Under the pieces are notes generated by a model. It was not told where the DNA came from and searched no databases. It saw nothing but the letters and a program-made list of their open reading frames with translations. A DNA stretch of 7,645 bases from Gemmatimonadaceae bacterium (GTDB lineage: Bacteria; Gemmatimonadota; Gemmatimonadetes; Gemmatimonadales; Gemmatimonadaceae): contig JANXUN010000062.1 of NCBI GenBank assembly GCA_025356185.1, positions 1-7,645 of the forward strand, given 5' to 3'. Each line of letters opens with the position of its first letter. Position 1 is the first letter of the stretch. Both the position numbers and the translations under genes were made by a program. Shown one piece after another: positions 1 through 5,375 of the stretch.

Positions 1-502
1 TGTCGCCGAGTGCAACAAAGTAAGACGATTGCGCCAGCGAACGCAGCGCGCGACGATCGCCTGTGACCAGTCGCCACCGATCGTGAGAGATGTGATGCTC
101 GGCGGCGTACCGCGCGAGCGTTTCCGGCGTGTCGATTTCTGGCGTGACAGAATGCGAGACGATCATGACGCCACTATCGTTCGCGAACGTCTGGTGCACA
201 CGTGCCAGATTTAGATAGAGATTCGGACAGAGTCCCGTGCACGTTGTAAAGAAGAACGACGCGACGTACACTTTGCCGCGCACGGTTGATTGGGTGACTG
301 CACGTCCGCGCTGATCGACAAACGCAAAGTGCGCGATTCGATGGGTGGATGGCCCGTTCGCTTGTCGTGCTGTGAGCCACTCGGGGGTGAGCGCCGCCGA
401 GCGATAAAACGGCAGTGGTTCCGTGCGCTGATGCGCCGCGACGATGCCAACGACTGCTGTGAGCATGGTCGCCGAGATCAGAAGACGTACTGTTCGTGTC
501 AT
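1..502 (-). CDS. SCO1/SenC family protein, 3' end outside window
   Basis: The first 167 residues of an SCO/SenC (PrrC-type) thioredoxin-fold protein are visible; the C-terminus lies beyond the left edge. Such proteins are exported and typically act in copper delivery to the CuA site of cytochrome oxidase or as periplasmic thiol oxidoreductases. An N-terminal hydrophobic segment (residues about 6-22) looks like an uncleaved anchor or signal peptide. The family Cys pair is present as C-T-G-L-C-P, C88 and C92, after a buried strand ending SFFFTTC. It is followed by the family-typical SHSVTPEIDTPETL (115-128) and W143-LVTGD. The conserved distal His would lie outside the window. The ATG at 502 is chosen because upstream in-frame ATG 526 meets a stop after three codons. 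It is third in an operon with the MORN and YHYH genes. Family assignment is firm; copper specificity is inferred. Confidence 0.9.
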   Translation of the reverse strand, partial: MTRTVRLLISATMLTAVVGIVAAHQRTEPLPFYRSAALTPEWLTARQANGPSTHRIAHFAFVDQRGRAVTQSTVRGKVYVASFFFTTCTGLCPNLYLNLARVHQTFANDSGVMIVSHSVTPEIDTPETLARYAAEHHISHDRWRLVTGDRRALRSLAQSSYFVALGD

Positions 503-553
503 CGCCTCATCGCCTCATCGCCTCATCGCGGTTGCGCTTCATCGCGGTTGCGC
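499..553. repeat. compound tandem repeat at the MORN/SCO junction
   Basis: An 8-base unit (cgcctcat on the plus strand) runs with perfect period from 499 to 529, nearly four copies. It merges into a 15-base exact direct repeat, 523-537 and 539-553, with a 16-base period. Read in the sense of the genes (minus strand), each 8-base unit is GATGAGGC, carrying both a GAGG and an ATG. The repeat fills the whole 36-base gap between the MORN stop and the SCO start and extends into the last MORN codons. It probably arose by replication slippage. Confidence 0.85.
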
Positions 554-1177
554 CTCCGCACGATTGTCAGCACTCGGCGCGTTGAGCGTCGTGCCGGTGC
601 ATCCTTTGCTGCCGGGCAAGCCGTAGCGTCGGCCGCCTTTGATCACGTAATTCGCACGCTGCGCGCCGTTCGGAAACCACATCTGTTGCGCGCCGTCCTC
701 GTGTCCCGCGGTGTAGTGAAATTCGCGATACAGCTGACCGTTCGGATACCACTCGCGTGCCCGCCCGCTCATGACGCCATTGCGATATTCATACACAAAG
801 TGCGAATTGCCGTTGGCGTACCACCCGCGGTGCGAACCCTGTTCTTGGCCGCGCACATACGCGCGCTCATACATGCGCTGTCCGTTTGCGAACCATGCGC
901 GCTCAACGCCATGGCGCAGACCACGCACGTGGGGCGTTTCGATGCGCGATCCAAAGTCGGGATCACTATCTGTGGTCACTCCCGTGAACGGTGCGCCCGC
1001 GCGAACCACCATGCCAGAATTCGTTCTCGTGAGTGACGAGTCTTGCATGCGAAGCCGCATCACGTTTACTCGTGTCGGCGTCGTGCGCGAAGAGCCGAAT
1101 TCACGCGTTGCGCCAACCGCCGCGAACAAAAGCAGTATCATCGCGAAGGCGAGCGCTGATGTTGGCGCGCGTAACAT
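539..1177 (-). CDS. exported MORN-repeat (YwqK-like) protein
   Basis: A 212-residue protein with a signal peptide or anchor (hydrophobic residues about 8-22), an approximately 60-residue spacer, then four MORN_2-type repeats at residues 87-182. The repeats have an exact 24-residue period: the W-[FY]-x-N-G core has its Trp at 95, 119, 143 and 167. A GAPFTGV stretch (61-67) before the repeats is also typical of the family. Many relatives carry the automatic name 'toxin-antitoxin system YwqK family antitoxin', but no toxin partner is present here, so that name should not be read as a function. The tail carries the only Cys (C193, in GSKGC). The start ATG lies 4 bases after the stop of the YHYH gene without a clear ribosome site, which suggests translational coupling. 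The C-terminal codons fall in the tandem repeat at 499-553. Role unknown; a protein- or surface-interaction scaffold is likely. Confidence 0.85.
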   Translation of the reverse strand: MLRAPTSALAFAMILLLFAAVGATREFGSSRTTPTRVNVMRLRMQDSSLTRTNSGMVVRAGAPFTGVTTDSDPDFGSRIETPHVRGLRHGVERAWFANGQRMYERAYVRGQEQGSHRGWYANGNSHFVYEYRNGVMSGRAREWYPNGQLYREFHYTAGHEDGAQQMWFPNGAQRANYVIKGGRRYGLPGSKGCTGTTLNAPSADNRAEAQPR

Positions 1178-1181
1178 CACG

Positions 1182-1958
1182 TTAGTTACCGACCGTGCCC
1201 GCGACGCCATAAAAGCCCGCACCGTTGATGTACGGATCTGTGCCAGTGATGTGGTAGTGATAGATCCCGCCGGGGTATTCCTTGGTGACGGCGGTGTGGC
1301 CGTGATACGTGTCAAGCATGGCGTTGGTAACGGTCACGGCATTTTCTTTCGGGCCGTAAACGGGAAATCCATCCAGCAAAAATCCGAGCAGCGCGTCGGA
1401 TCCACTCTTTGCGGTAAGTGGAAGCGGCTCAACATGATAGTGATACACGCCCGACTGCTGCGGATGTCCGTTGGCCTGATCGAAGCTGTTGATCTCACTC
1501 GTGAGCGGCTGGTTGGGACCGGCATACTGGTTGAAAAACACGACACCGTTTAACGAGATGCCGATCGCTCCAAGAGGTGTTGCCGTCTTTGTCGCCGCCG
1601 ACGTGGGCGTCATCGGAATTCGAAACGTCATCGACTGCGACGCAATCCGATTGGGATTGATGTTGAACAGCGGATTGGTTCCGTTGTACGCTTGATAGCG
1701 CGAGTCCGACGTTTGGAAATACGCGCTCTTGTGATCGGGGACATCCTTAGTGCGGAGCACGAGGTTGGTGCCCTCGATCGTAATAGTCACACTATCAGAA
1801 AACAGTCGATACGGCACAGGGAGTGCCGTATTAGTGGCGTTGGAGCCGGTCGTCGTGGTTGTGTCGGTATTCGTCGGGCTTGTTGTGCTGCTTGAGCACG
1901 CAACCAGTAGCGCAGCAAAAAGTGTCAAGCGAGCGAACCGTTGGGGCAAGCGAGTCAT
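1182..1958 (-). CDS. YHYH-domain lipoprotein
   Basis: A 258-residue predicted lipoprotein. The N-terminus has basic residues, a hydrophobic core and a lipobox L-V-A-C with C21 as the lipidated residue. A low-complexity Ser/Thr/Asn linker follows (residues 22-45). The remainder matches the YHYH domain family: LGAIGISLNGV (129-139), the first YHYH at 172-175 (GVYHYH), LLDGFPVYGP (194-203), YHGH at 218-221, and the second YHYH at 233-236 (GIYHYH), ending in a Gly-rich GAGFYG tail. The family has no well-defined biochemical role that I know of; the clustered His/Tyr residues suggest metal binding, which is inference. The ATG at 1958 is chosen over GTG at 2015 because it directly precedes the signal peptide and has AGGA 8 bases upstream. 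It is the first gene of the operon with the MORN and SCO proteins. Confidence 0.88.
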   Translation of the reverse strand: MTRLPQRFARLTLFAALLVACSSSTTSPTNTDTTTTTGSNATNTALPVPYRLFSDSVTITIEGTNLVLRTKDVPDHKSAYFQTSDSRYQAYNGTNPLFNINPNRIASQSMTFRIPMTPTSAATKTATPLGAIGISLNGVVFFNQYAGPNQPLTSEINSFDQANGHPQQSGVYHYHVEPLPLTAKSGSDALLGFLLDGFPVYGPKENAVTVTNAMLDTYHGHTAVTKEYPGGIYHYHITGTDPYINGAGFYGVAGTVGN

Positions 1959-2052
1959 TGATGCGTCCTGTGGGTCAGGAGGAATGGCGTCCGGAGGAGC
2001 GGCGCGTTGGGTCACGCTTGTCAGACAATGCGAACGGCGATTTCATTCCATC
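1959..2052. promoter_or_regulatory. divergent intergenic region, candidate promoter and operator
   Basis: This 94-base gap separates the YHYH operon (leftward) from the DUF5990 operon (rightward), so promoters for both should lie here. On the plus strand, TTGTCA at 2018-2023 and TTTCAT at 2041-2046, spaced by 17 bases, resemble a sigma70-type pair (5/6 and 4/6 matches). The -35-like box lies inside a perfect 11-base palindrome, TTGTCAGACAA (2018-2028), a possible operator. I found no convincing leftward promoter. Whole assignment is inference. Confidence 0.35.
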
Positions 2053-2526
2053 ATGCCAGCCAAGACGCCAGTCGGTCAGGAGATGCACCTACGAATCGTG
2101 ATTGACGACTCGCTGGCGAGCGTTCGCTGGTGGTCGCAGCACGGATCGATTGAGCAGCGTCCACCACAGTCCATCTTTCCCAGAGCGACGACCTTCGAGC
2201 TGGTCGTGCGCGCTATCCGAACAGACCAAGGAACGATCGACTTCCGAGGCGACGTGGTGCAGGGGCCGCGCGGTGGTCGCTTTGTGTATCTCAATTCGGG
2301 CGCAGGTGGCGCCACATCCGAAAGGCCGTGGAGTCGCCGAGCGAAGATCACGCTACAATCCATCACCGATGCGCACGTTGCGGCACTTGTCGCTGATCCA
2401 ACGCGTGTTCTCGAAGCGCACTTTCACGGTGTTGCGCGTGATGGTGGACCCGCCTGCGCAAGTGTTAAGCTGTTGGGAGAGGGATGGAAGGTCGCTACAC
2501 CACACACTTCACGCACTTCTCCATGA
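2053..2526 (+). CDS. DUF5990 family protein
   Basis: A 157-residue soluble protein without signal peptide or membrane segment. It matches the DUF5990 family by its landmarks: LRIVID near the N-terminus (13-18), the VQGPRGGRFVYLN block (69-81), PWSRRAKITL (92-101) and the end motif RDGGPACASVK...GWK (129-146). Function is unknown in the family. The start is uncertain. ATG 2053 has no ribosome site; ATG 2083 begins MHLRIV, where family members usually begin, but has AGGAG directly against it; ATG 1984 in the same frame would give 180 residues and also has AGGAGG only one base away. The stop codon is certain. It is the first gene of a rightward operon, and its TGA overlaps the ATG of the VOC gene. 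Confidence 0.82.
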   Translation: MPAKTPVGQEMHLRIVIDDSLASVRWWSQHGSIEQRPPQSIFPRATTFELVVRAIRTDQGTIDFRGDVVQGPRGGRFVYLNSGAGGATSERPWSRRAKITLQSITDAHVAALVADPTRVLEAHFHGVARDGGPACASVKLLGEGWKVATPHTSRTSP

Positions 2527-2924
2527 CCACTGCGCTTCACGGTATCGAAATCTCCGCGGCACTCACTGTTCGTGACGTCCACGCAAGCCTCGCGTGGTAT
2601 CGTGACGTGTTCGGATTCGCGGTCGCGCGCGAGTTCGTTCGTGACGACAGACTTATGGGAGTGTCGTTGCGCGCTGGTGCGGTCAAGGTACTTATCATGC
2701 AAGACGACGGCGCCAAAGGGCTCGATCGCGAAAAGGGCGAAGGATTTTCGTGCCAGATTACCACGAACCAGAACATTGACGACTTCGCGAACGCCATCGT
2801 CGCGCGCGGTGCAGTGCTAACAACGCAACCGGCGGATATTATGGGCGCGCGGGCCTTTCGTCTGCGCGATCCCGACGGATTTCGGTGGACGATTTCGTCG
2901 GTGCGCGCAGAGCCGCGCGGCTAG
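2523..2924 (+). CDS. VOC (glyoxalase/bleomycin-resistance fold) protein
   Basis: A 133-residue VOC-superfamily protein made of paired beta-alpha-beta-beta-beta modules. Typical features are LTVRDVHASLAWYRDVFGF (14-32), the QDDGAKGLDREKGEGF block (60-75) and the C-terminal GARAFRLRDPDGFRW (109-122). The residues that usually bind metal are not obvious: the first strand has no His and the final strand reads RWTIS, with Thr where metal-dependent members usually have Glu. It may therefore bind a ligand without metal, so an enzymatic role should not be assumed. Start ATG 2523 overlaps the DUF5990 stop (ATGA), implying coupling. An alternative in-frame ATG at 2484 has a better ribosome site (GGAG five bases upstream) and would add 13 residues. 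The gene ends 6 bases before the GyrI-like gene. Confidence 0.88.
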   Translation: MTTALHGIEISAALTVRDVHASLAWYRDVFGFAVAREFVRDDRLMGVSLRAGAVKVLIMQDDGAKGLDREKGEGFSCQITTNQNIDDFANAIVARGAVLTTQPADIMGARAFRLRDPDGFRWTISSVRAEPRG

Positions 2925-2930
2925 TCCACC

Positions 2931-3401
2931 ATGTCGACAAACCCGTACGTCGTTGGTCAGGTTACCGTCGCGCCGCGCTTGCTTGCCGGCGTGCGAGCGC
3001 ACGTTCCACTCGGGCAGGTCGCGCAGCACTTCGGTACGCATCTTGATCACGTGTACGCCGCAGCGCGCACCGGTGCCGTAACGCTCGATGGACAGAATGT
3101 GTTCATTTATCGCAGCGCCGTTGACGGCATCCTTACCGTGGACTTTTGCGTCGGAGTGACGAAGCCGTTTGAGGCCATCCGCAATGTGATGCCGATAGAA
3201 ACGCCAAACGGCATCGCGGCAACGACGGCGCACTGGGGAGAGTACAGCGGCATCCGCAACGCGAATCGCGCAATTTTGGAGTGGTGCGACGCACACAGTC
3301 GCCTGCGCGCAGGTCCAAGTTGGGAAGTGTATGGACACTGGAGCGACAACCCCAGCGAACGACGCACCGACATCTACTATCTGCTGACGCCCACGACGTG
3401 A
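2931..3401 (+). CDS. GyrI-like small-molecule-binding domain protein
   Basis: A 156-residue stand-alone effector-binding domain of the GyrI-like/AraC-C-terminal (SHS2-fold) type. It has no DNA-binding part. Recognisable features are the VPLGQVAQHFG segment (25-35) that lines up with the family's first helix, the central GIAATTAHWGEYSGI (94-108), and the end WEVYGHW...DIYYLL (131-152), whose Glu132 matches the conserved ligand-contacting Glu of the fold. Family members bind small hydrophobic or cationic compounds, and some hydrolyse cyclopropanoids or modulate gyrase; which applies here cannot be told. It starts 6 bases after the VOC gene with no visible ribosome site, and its TGA overlaps the GTG start of trmL. 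Two ligand-binding folds side by side suggest a shared small-molecule theme. Confidence 0.83.
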   Translation: MSTNPYVVGQVTVAPRLLAGVRAHVPLGQVAQHFGTHLDHVYAAARTGAVTLDGQNVFIYRSAVDGILTVDFCVGVTKPFEAIRNVMPIETPNGIAATTAHWGEYSGIRNANRAILEWCDAHSRLRAGPSWEVYGHWSDNPSERRTDIYYLLTPTT

Positions 3402-3868
3402 GCATTCATGTCGTACTGGTGCATCCAGAAATTCACTGGAACACCGGCAATGCGGGACGCACGTGCCTCGCCACTGGCGCGACGTTGCATCTCATCGAAC
3501 CACTCGGCTTTTCGCTTGACGAACGCGAGGTGAAACGCGCGGGATTGGACTACTGGGAGCACGTCGATCTGCGCGTGTGGTCATCGTGGGATGAGTTTGC
3601 ACGCGAATTGCCTGCACTTGGCGACGCATATTTTTTCTCAACAAAAGCGAAAACGGTGTTTTGGGATGCGCCGTTCGCTGAGTCGGAGCATGTGGTCCTG
3701 ATCTTTGGACGCGAGACCGGTGGACTCGCCGCCGAAGTACACGCGCGCTACCGCGAACAATTTGTGACCATGCCAATCGTGTCGCCGCTAGTCCGGTCAT
3801 TAAATCTGTCGACGAGCGTGGCAATTGCGGTGTATGAAGTGCTGCGGCAGCAACGCGGATCACCTTGA
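3398..3868 (+). CDS. trmL: tRNA (cytidine/uridine-34 2'-O)-methyltransferase TrmL
   Basis: A 156-residue SPOUT (SpoU-type) methyltransferase, the normal size of TrmL, which methylates the 2'-OH of the wobble nucleotide of certain tRNAs using S-adenosylmethionine. All three trefoil-knot motifs are present: NTGNAGR (15-21), LIFGRETGGL (101-110) and MPIVSPLVRSLNLSTSVAIA (125-144). The KRAGLDYW stretch (46-53) is characteristic of TrmL rather than of TrmH or RlmB. There is no extra RNA-binding domain, also as in TrmL. The start is GTG 3398, whose last two bases form the stop of the GyrI-like gene (GTGA); the frame is open upstream to 3281, but that part is not family-like and lies within the neighbour. 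It is the last gene of the rightward operon. Confidence 0.95.
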   Translation: MSIHVVLVHPEIHWNTGNAGRTCLATGATLHLIEPLGFSLDEREVKRAGLDYWEHVDLRVWSSWDEFARELPALGDAYFFSTKAKTVFWDAPFAESEHVVLIFGRETGGLAAEVHARYREQFVTMPIVSPLVRSLNLSTSVAIAVYEVLRQQRGSP

Positions 3869-3892
3869 GCAGACCGCGCCCGGCGGATCGCT
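3868..3892. terminator. weak candidate bidirectional terminator in convergent gap
   Basis: The gap between trmL and mqnD, which converge, is only 24 bases. It contains an imperfect inverted repeat: AGC (3868-3870) with GCT (3890-3892) outside, and CCGC (3874-3877) with GCGG (3883-3886) inside, around a 5-base loop. No T-run follows on either strand, so intrinsic termination would be weak. Confidence 0.22.
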
Positions 3893-4675
3893 CTACGCCG
3901 CGCTCACCAGTCGCGCAATGGCGCGCATGCCATCGTCACCAACATCAAGGCTGTGCTCATTCACGTACAACGCAATGTGTTGATCGCACACCGCGTCGGA
4001 CAACTCCTGTGAGTGAGCACGCACGTAGGCACGACTCGCTTCGGGATGATCGAATGCGTATTGCACGGAAGCGCGAATCGCGCGCTCGATGTCGCCGGCC
4101 AGCGCAGGTGCGATGTCGTGACGTGTGCAAATTCCAGCGAGTGGCACGGGTAATCCGGTCTGCTGTTCCCACCACGTGCCCAAGTCAATCACTTTTGCCA
4201 GATCGTGATCGGCGTACGTAAAGCGGCTTTCGTGAATGATGAGGCCCGCGGCCACGTGGCCGGCGCTGACGGCGTGCAAGATGCGATCGTAGCGCATCTC
4301 GACAATTTCACCGTGTGATCGTGCAGCGAGTCGGAAGAGGCGATACGCCGTCGTCTCGCGTCCAGGAATGGCCATTGGGCCGCGAGCCGCTTCATCAAGC
4401 GACATTGGCGTTCGTGCGACGACGAGTGGTCCGACGCCATGCCCAAGCGCCGCGCCGCTGCGCACCATGCGATAGCGATCACCAATTGCGGCAAATGCAC
4501 CGACGCTGAGTTTTGTGATATCAAGCTCGCCGAGATGCGCACGGCGATTTAACTCTTCTATGTCGAGGAGGATCGGCTCGATGCGAAACGGCACGTCTAT
4601 CAAGCCGTGTGTGAGCGCGTGAAACGCAAACGTGTCGTTCGGGCAGGGCGAATAGCCGAACGTTAGCGTACGCAC
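3893..4675 (-). CDS. mqnD: 1,4-dihydroxy-6-naphthoate synthase MqnD
   Basis: A 260-residue cytosolic enzyme of the futalosine menaquinone pathway, converting cyclic dehypoxanthinylfutalosine to 1,4-dihydroxy-6-naphthoate. It has the periplasmic-binding-protein-like fold of the family. Diagnostic stretches are YSPCPNDTFAF (8-18), DIEELN (38-43), DITKLSVGA (52-60), PGRETTA (104-110), GLIIHESRFTY (144-154, containing the conserved His148 implicated in catalysis), LGTWWEQQTGLPVPL (165-179) and YVNEHS (237-242). The GTG at 4675 is chosen because it sits directly before the conserved LTFGYSPCPND. The frame is open upstream to 4861, but that part is Arg-rich shadow of mqnB. The gene overlaps the end of mqnB by 13 bases, so the pair is very likely co-transcribed and translationally coupled. 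The length is slightly short but complete for the family. Confidence 0.95.
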   Translation of the reverse strand: MRTLTFGYSPCPNDTFAFHALTHGLIDVPFRIEPILLDIEELNRRAHLGELDITKLSVGAFAAIGDRYRMVRSGAALGHGVGPLVVARTPMSLDEAARGPMAIPGRETTAYRLFRLAARSHGEIVEMRYDRILHAVSAGHVAAGLIIHESRFTYADHDLAKVIDLGTWWEQQTGLPVPLAGICTRHDIAPALAGDIERAIRASVQYAFDHPEASRAYVRAHSQELSDAVCDQHIALYVNEHSLDVGDDGMRAIARLVSAA

Positions 4676-5277
4676 AGCGCGATCTCGGCGACAAGCGTTG
4701 GTATCGCGGCGGTGATCGCCGCAAAGGCGTTGTCGAAGTGCCATCGGTTGCGATCGGGCTCTTCGATGTCGTTTGAAATAGCACGCACTTCGATGACTGG
4801 CACGCCCGCGCGTTGCGCCGCGCGGAGCACGGAAAAGCCTTCCATACATTCGACGTCGCAATGATCGCGTCCGGTGTCGGAGCGCGGCGAGCCATCGCGC
4901 TGCGACAGGGTACCGCCGACCTGCGCAGAAGTGCCAATGTCGAGCAGTAGCGCATGAGGGAGCGCGCGTCGCGCGGCGGCGAGCAGCAGTGGTGAGGGTA
5001 GCGCCACGCGTGGCGCGAACGTCTCTGGGACGCGCAGGTCGACATATCGTGCCGATTCGCCGATCACCAGCGTGGTTGGCGCGAGCGCCGCAGAGCGTCG
5101 CGCACCCGCAATGCCAACGTGCAGAATCGCGTCGGGGCGCTGCTCGGTGATGGCCGCAGCGGTATTCACCGCGGCGTCAACGGGCCCGACGCCGCACACG
5201 AGCGTTCGCCACCCGTCTCCGAAGGCCAGTTCGCGCGCAGTGGCCGCGACCACGAGAATATCGGCGCTAGAGCGCAC
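4663..5277 (-). CDS. mqnB: futalosine hydrolase MqnB
   Basis: A 204-residue nucleoside-phosphorylase-fold hydrolase that removes hypoxanthine from futalosine to give dehypoxanthinylfutalosine. Visible features are ILVVAATARE at the N-terminus (7-16), CGVGPVDAA (28-36), the glycine-rich ILHVGIAGA (51-59), VECMEGFSVLRAA (142-154), which corresponds to the EMEG ribose/base-binding motif of the superfamily, and EVRAISND (163-170) with the likely catalytic Asp170. Direct overlap with mqnD makes MqnB a much better call than the related MTA/SAH nucleosidase. The start is GTG 5277: an in-frame TGA lies 14 codons upstream with no other usual start between, and AAGG is found 3 bases before. mqnA and mqnC are not in the window. 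Confidence 0.93.
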   Translation of the reverse strand: MRSSADILVVAATARELAFGDGWRTLVCGVGPVDAAVNTAAAITEQRPDAILHVGIAGARRSAALAPTTLVIGESARYVDLRVPETFAPRVALPSPLLLAAARRALPHALLLDIGTSAQVGGTLSQRDGSPRSDTGRDHCDVECMEGFSVLRAAQRAGVPVIEVRAISNDIEEPDRNRWHFDNAFAAITAAIPTLVAEIALCVR

Positions 5278-5375
5278 GAGCCTTGTTGCATGCGAGGAGG
5301 TTGCCGGTCATCGTCGCAACCTAATCGGCGCGTCGGCACCTTGCCGTGACGCGCAAACGCCTGCAATGTCAGTAC
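5278..5375. promoter_or_regulatory. divergent intergenic region with inverted repeat
   Basis: This gap of 68-98 bases, depending on the start of the rightward gene, separates mqnB (leftward) from the TPR/GWxTD gene (rightward), so it should carry both promoters. It contains a perfect inverted repeat, AGGTTGC at 5298-5304 and GCAACCT at 5316-5322, with an 11-base spacer and an arm-to-arm distance of 18 bases, as expected of a dimeric repressor site. No T-run follows, so a terminator is unlikely. No well-spaced -35/-10 pair is visible on either strand. Confidence 0.35.

Noticed and set aside
499..553. CRISPR array
   Set aside because: The units are 8 and 16 bases with no unique spacers, so it is a simple tandem repeat.
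539..1177. Toxin-antitoxin system, because MORN_2 proteins are often named YwqK antitoxins
   Set aside because: No toxin gene is adjacent, the protein is exported, and its neighbours are envelope proteins.
539..1315. Longer MORN form starting at 1315
   Set aside because: The extra 46 residues lie inside the YHYH gene and would put the signal peptide in the middle of the protein; ATG 1177 places it at the N-terminus.
771..1553. Long plus-strand open frame of 260 codons opposite the MORN and YHYH genes
   Set aside because: It has no family resemblance and runs antisense to two well-supported genes; long antisense frames are common in GC-rich DNA.
3281..3397. N-terminal extension of TrmL to ATG 3281
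   Set aside because: The added residues are an out-of-frame reading of the GyrI-like gene and are not found in TrmL; GTG 3398 gives the normal length.
4676..4861. N-terminal extension of MqnD to 4861
   Set aside because: The Arg-rich extension lies within mqnB, and the conserved MqnD N-terminus begins at GTG 4675.
5290..5349. 19-codon leader frame ending on GTG 5346 (GTGA) before the TPR/GWxTD gene
   Set aside because: No ribosome site precedes its ATG, and the codons from 5298 to 5322 are the inverted repeat; chance is the simpler explanation.
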